Below, one piece after another: positions 59,265-64,000 of a DNA stretch of 64,000 nt. Every line of letters begins with the position of its first letter. Position 1 is the first letter of the stretch. Under the pieces are notes generated by a model. The model made no database searches. It was not told the DNA's origin and saw only the letters and a list, made by a program, of their open reading frames with translations. Source of the DNA: Branchiostoma floridae (lineage: Eukaryota; Chordata; Leptocardii; Amphioxiformes; Branchiostomatidae); assembly GCF_000003815.2 (NCBI RefSeq), contig NC_049994.1, forward strand, positions 5,333,670 to 5,397,669, written 5' to 3'. The position numbers and the translations under genes were made by a program.

Positions 59265-61038
59265 TCTTCGCACAATGCGCGAGTGGTTTGACCGTCTGGG
59301 GACACGGGTTCTAGACGCATACAGACAGCGCCTGGCACGTCTGGGCCACATACCGAGCTTCTCAGTTAGATACAAAGAGAAGATCCCGTCATTAATTTGC
59401 ACGGCGGCATCTTGCTCCAATCAGTTGCAGATGCCACCGATACAAAGTGGTACCGGCATTATCAAAAGACAATAGAGGGTCTGCATGGGTGGTTACGACA
59501 ACGATTTACGCTGAATTTAAAAGAACCCCCTACGTATTACGCTAAATCAAGGAAGGCAATTACGCTAAATTTGGTCGCCTCGCTACGAATTACGTAGATA
59601 AGATGGTTTTCCCTACGAATTACGGGAAATAAAATTGGCTGCCTACGCCTTACGTAAAAGAGCATGCAGACCCTCACAATACCGTTCAGGTCTGGTGAAT
59701 GTCGTGACCCAGGCTGTTGTTATTATCGGCAATGGGTTTGAGAATCTTGATAATACGCACGCGTAGACCTGACGTAAATTTTAGGTTTAAGCACACGCCG
59801 GGCATATCAGGTGACATACAAAAAGTGATGTTAGGCTGACCACTGTACAATAGATTTATATATACACAAGTATAGCATTGAGTGTTTGTTTTTTATAGTG
59901 ATTTCAACACAGAATATATTTCTATATGACAACACACAGCCATTTCTCAAACATGACCATTTAATCGGACACAGGTATAGCATTGAATGTTGGTTCTTCT
60001 AAAGTGAATAAAACATTGTCATCAAGTGACATGTCTGTGTATTTAAGTGTCATTCTTCCCTTGTATAGGAGTGAGATAGCGCCAGCTTAAGAAATGGTAG
60101 CTTACGAGGTAATAACTCATGTAACCCATACATTGTGGATTACGATAGGTACTCAGAAAGAAAATAAATACTCGTCAATTGCAATGTACGAGTGGTAACT
60201 AGTACGCAGTCGTGTTTGGGTTAATTTTGAGGTCTTGCTAGATATCTCTTCGCACAATGCGCGAGTGGTTTGACCGTCTGGGGACACGGGTTCTAGACGC
60301 ATACAGATAGCGCCTGGCACGTCTGGGCCACATACTGAGCTTCTCAGTTAGATACAAAGAGAAGATCCCGTCATTAATTTGCACGGCGGCATCTTGCTCC
60401 AATCAGTTGCAGATGCCACCGATACAAAGTGGTACCGGCATTATCAAAAGACAATACCGTTCAGGTCTGGTGAATGTCGTGACCAAGGCTGTTGTTATTA
60501 TCGGCAATGGGTTTGAGAATCTTGATAATACGCACGCGTAGACCTGACGTAAATTTTAGGTTTAAGCACACGCCGGGCATATCAGGTGACATACAAAAAG
60601 AGATGTTATCGACAATGAACAGGTTAGCTTTGACCACTGTACAATAGATTTATATATACACAAGTATAGCATTGAGTGTTTGTTTTTTATAGTGATTTTT
60701 ATACACAGAATATATTTCTTTATGACAACACACAGCCATTTCTCAAACATGACCATTTAATCGGACACAGGTATAGCATTGAATGTTGGTTCTTCTAAAG
60801 TGAATAAAACATTGTCATCAAGTGACATGTCTGTGTATTTAAGTGTCATTCTTCCCTTGTATAGGAGTGAGATAGCGCCAGCTTAAGAAATGGTAGCTTA
60901 CGAGGTAATAACTCATGTAACCCATACATTGTGGATTACGATAGGTACTCAGAAAGAAAATAAATACTCGTCAATTGCAATGTACGAGTGGTAACTAGTA
61001 CGCAGTCGTGTTTGGGTTAATTTTGAGGTCTTGCTAGA
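59265..61038 (+). repeat. Large tandem duplication, two units
   Basis: Unit 1 (59265-60244) and unit 2 (60245-61038) both start TCTCTTCGCACAATGCGCGA and end TTGAGGTCTTGCTAGAT. They differ by few substitutions, and unit 1 is longer because of the MITE at 59474-59675. The unit end overlaps the inner edge of the right inverted-repeat arm. Confidence 0.85.
59474..59675. mobile_element. 202-bp MITE with ACAAT duplication
   Basis: Ends AGAGGGTCTGCATG and CATGCAGACCCTC are inverted repeats. ACAAT flanks both sides (59469-59473, 59676-59680). The sister unit at about 60450 has a single ACAAT and no insert. The interior has five TACGNNTTACG-like words. Confidence 0.85.
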
Positions 61039-61640
61039 TCATTCTACCTATGTACTATGTATATCTTATTTCCCCACAATAGTTACAGCGTGTCACAATA
61101 TAGACTAGTTCTTTTTGTTAAAATGGCAATATATTCGTGTGTGATTGATACAACACATGTTGGTGTGTATCTGCATACAAGATGAAAGGGCAAAGTCCTT
61201 TATTTTTGTATCTAATTAGAGTAGTATAAACCTCGGAGATGCAATGTCTAGTCACATTTTGGAAAAAGAAATAAGAGGTCAATATAACCAGGACTGTTCC
61301 CGGAGATACTGAATTTAACATCGCCCAGTATATGATGCATGATCAAAAATATCAACTAAACTACCCGATAAGCGCACCTCAGAGAAGACGGTACAAGATA
61401 TATCTATTGTTTTACGCTTCGTCAATAAACAGGAAACATTGTAGCCGTTAAAACTTAGTACTAATTTTTAAGGTAGGCATGAAAAAGTTCCGGGTTATAA
61501 TGTTCTGATTCGCTGCTATTGCATTTAGCGTTGTTAGGTTGCAATATACCCATCGTAAAATAGATCCTTTTTGGTTACATTTCAATCCCCGTTTTGAATG
61601 CTGTGACTATATCGTCCCCGCTTGGATAGTTAAAACAAAC
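61010..61640. repeat. Right arm of second inverted repeat
   Basis: Inverted partner of 52215-53120; its outer end is about 190 bp from the start codon of the plus-strand gene at 61826. Confidence 0.7.
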
Positions 61641-61696
61641 AAATCGGGCGGTCCTTGGCCGTCGTCTGGACATCGTCTTGGGATTGGTCACCGTGC

Positions 61697-61704
61697 TGAC
61701 GTCA
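61697..61704. promoter_or_regulatory. CRE in promoter of the 61826 gene
   Basis: TGACGTCA lies 121 bp before the ATG. An inverted CCAAT box (ATTGG, about 61684) precedes it and a forward CCAAT is at 61751-61755. The combination is typical of TATA-less housekeeping promoters. Confidence 0.5.
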
Positions 61705-61825
61705 GTCTGTAAACATTGACAAATAGGAACTGCACACGTACATTTTCCAACCAATGGCAGCCCTCAGAATAGCGTCAGTTTGCTTCCCAATAAAGATCGA
61801 TCACTGACTATCTAGTCAGGCGGAG

Positions 61826-63890
61826 ATGGCGCGGCGGACAAGGTCGGCCGAGTTAGACGCGGCGCTTCAACTGGACAGTGAACATGCACAAGCGACTCAA
61901 TTTCGGTGAGAGTACCTTGCTAATGATAGCATGTATTATGCGTATAATAGATACGTCACAAGTTGTTAAGAGTGACTAGAGCTAAATAAACCGAGAGCGT
62001 TACGATGTGAATCGTACCAGGTGGATTTTGGGACTGTGTGCTTGGGTTGAGTAACACTGCCAACCTTAATCTCGTGGGCCCAAATCTTACCCCAAACCGC
62101 CCGAGACCTTGGTCTTCAAAAAGTCCGCCAACATCACGTTTCGGCAAGATAAAATATGAGTCCCATATTAACGGCATAATAGTTTTGGCATTTTTACAGC
62201 GTATTGTTGTGTAGGAATTAGTCTTCATCTGTGACCGTGTTTCGCCAGAGTTTTTTGATTTTGTTTAGATAATATCTTTCAACGTGGAAACTTCTTGGCA
62301 GTTTGTTACTCATACCACATGTTGTTTACGGCACAACCAGGCACAACCCTTTTGTTTTTGATCGGCCGAAGATATCAGAGCTCCATGAGGCCCTCCTGTG
62401 GAATTCCATTCGCCACCTTGCCGCCGCCGAACAACAAACGCTTCTGTTTCTCGTGGTCATATTCATCTGTTTCCCGTGGTCTTAAAGTAAAAGATACGAT
62501 TTGTTACCGGGGTCCCCGTTCTCAATCATCTTTTACTCTGCGTTTCACTCACCCTTTATCGTCTGTAGACTAGTACAGTCAAGCACGTATCCACAGTTCT
62601 ATAGCAATACTGCTGAGCACGAGTCGTCAATTAACCGACGATTGCCGGAACTGCCATACTCCCATCCGTCCTCCGATCGCCCGCCGTCTTATCACTCTGA
62701 CTGTAGCCAAAACGGTACCGGTAATCTGATCACCCATTGTCCTCCAAGCAGTTTAATAGCGGTGAGCGTACATGTGACTTATTTCATTCTGTCTTATTAC
62801 AGGCAGGTGATGATATAGCCGATGTATACAGGATGCTTTTCCAATCACCTTTACCACCCTTCCACACGTAGAAGTTGGATATCTCTTGCAAATGCAGCCG
62901 TTTTACTTGTATGATGGACGAAATATTCTGTATACTGGTTTACGCAACCCGACGTAACAGTGTACTGCATGTTAGACCCGATAGCCGTCGCTTGTGGCTT
63001 TTAAGCCGACATGTATATTGATATTGTGATGTGCCTTCGATCATGCGAAGCCAAGCCGAGAAAGAATATTTTGTGTCATTATTTCTTATTCACGGTGGTA
63101 CAATTTATTTCTGAAACTTCTTTAATGATTCAAAACTCGGGCTACACCAAAAGGTAAATGATAATGCACTTTTGTGCCCTTTGGTTATAAGAGAAATAGA
63201 CCTCATCGGTCAAAGTAACAGCACGTTAGCATCACGAGTATTGTTGTCTGGCTGCACAAGCGTTATCGCCGGTGCAATGAGACGAGTGGGAAAAGTCTTC
63301 GCCATGCATTCGGTACGTCGTAAGTTCGATCCCCGGCCAATATAGTATGACGTGTTAAATGGTCGTGCTAATTTCTCAGCTTAGCACTCAGCATTCGGGA
63401 AAGAGTATGTAATTTGAACACACACCACAGCCAGTGTCCTGGCCCCCTACTGTAGTAATTGCATTTGTTTGGCCCAGGGTTACTCCAAGAACATGGGCGC
63501 CGCCCTATGCACCATGGAGCGGGAAGGACTTTGACTTGACATGACAATATAAGCGCTGTAATTCAATATGTATGACTTTTGCTATAAATTATATCTGAAT
63601 TACTTTGATGCCTTACATCACTACCGACGGCCTGTAACTAACAGAAAACAACACTTTACCGATCCAGACATACAAAAGTTGCTTAGTTAGTATCACTATT
63701 GCAAAAATACTTCATATCAATCCTTTCTCACAATCTGTCCCCACAGGTGAACGCCGGCATGACAACCCCCAGATTACAGGAAGAATCGACTGACAAGTAC
63801 ACCCCTTTGTCGCGATGGTTTGGTAACCAAATGAACATCACAACAATAAGAAAAAAAGGGATTCAAGCGTCACACAACCATACAAAATGA
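61826..63890 (+). CDS. Small four-exon gene, PPSY-motif protein, family unknown
   Basis: Exon 1 (61826-61905, donor GTGAGA) begins MARRTRSAELDAALQLDSEH. Exon 2 (from 62341) continues in frame through F-V-F-D-R-P-K and a helix-like E-L-H-E-A-L-L-W stretch to a hydrophobic run (LLFLVVIFICF), and would end at a stop at 62483-62485. Exon 3 (62597-62761, phase 0-0) encodes a Ser/Pro-rich segment with RPPSYHS, a PY motif of the kind bound by NEDD4-family WW domains. Exon 4 (63747-63890) ends in TGA. Exons 3 and 4 join in frame; linking exon 2 to exon 3 would need a weak donor such as GTCATA or GTGGTC before the stop, so two isoforms (tail-anchored short, PY-bearing long) or a separate gene are possible. 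Confidence 0.5.
63240..63545 (+). repeat. tRNA-derived SINE
   Basis: A B-box-like GTTCGATCCCCGGCC is at about 63321-63336, downstream of a degenerate A-box region. The body (GCTTAGCACTCAGCATTCGG, GGCGCCGCCCTATGCACC) ends in TTTGACTTGACATGACA. It sits in intron 3 of the 61826 gene and is oriented with it. Confidence 0.55.
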
Positions 63891-63908
63891 AATAACAGAA
63901 AGATATGA

Positions 63909-63914
63909 AATAAA
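63909..63914 (+). terminator. Poly(A) signal of the 61826 gene
   Basis: AATAAA 19 bases after the exon 4 stop; close but plausible for a short 3'UTR. Confidence 0.45.
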
Positions 63915-64000
63915 AACCTTCAAACGAAACAAAACAATCCTCATACATACACGACATCATTACGCCGAATGGTCAAGCAAAAAATATAACTGACCCACAA

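Overview
The window reads as nuclear DNA of an invertebrate deuterostome, most likely a lancelet (Branchiostoma). The reasons are intron-rich genes, two gene models recognisable from vertebrates (CNBD2-like and CCDC12), a mosaic EGF/SEA membrane protein, and a dense load of short TIR elements. The species call is inference.

1-17165 is one side of a giant, imperfect inverted repeat. The left arm (1-7190) and right arm (12225-17165) place two paralogous genes head to head. Only the 5' 73 codons of the left copy are inside the window (1-219, minus). The right copy is a complete 1,410-codon single-exon gene (16929-21161, plus) for an unrecognised proline-rich repeat protein. Both arms and the spacer carry repeated promoter-like modules, each with a perfect CRE (TGACGTCA) and a 28-nt AG...GT-bounded segment. 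The spacer also carries a recurrent stem-loop. The arms differ by transposon insertions, and each arm serves as the empty-site allele for insertions in the other.

23170-37125 (plus) is a 13-exon gene, here rebuilt with an unbroken 788-aa frame. It encodes a CNBD2-like cyclic-nucleotide-binding protein whose first exon is a 21-bp repeat coding ten R/K-R-E-S motifs. Its introns hold a mariner derivative, several MITEs, foldbacks and a 3 x 390 bp array.

37809-42731 (minus) is the CCDC12 spliceosome-factor gene; one exon is missing, near a 100-N gap. 45608-51017 (minus) is the 3' part of a gene for a type I membrane protein with eight EGF domains, a cleavable-type SEA domain, one transmembrane helix and a short tail; its 5' end was not found.

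51.0-61.8 kb is repeat-rich and bounded by a second inverted repeat (52215-53120 against 61010-61640). It contains a LINE fragment, an orphan exon and tandem duplications. 61826-63890 (plus) is a small four-exon gene of unknown family with a PPSY motif, a CRE and a CCAAT box upstream, and a poly(A) signal.

Two genes in the window carry repeated PKA-type R-R-x-S sites, one of them attached to a cAMP-binding-type domain, and several promoters carry CREs. A shared cAMP theme is a hypothesis only.
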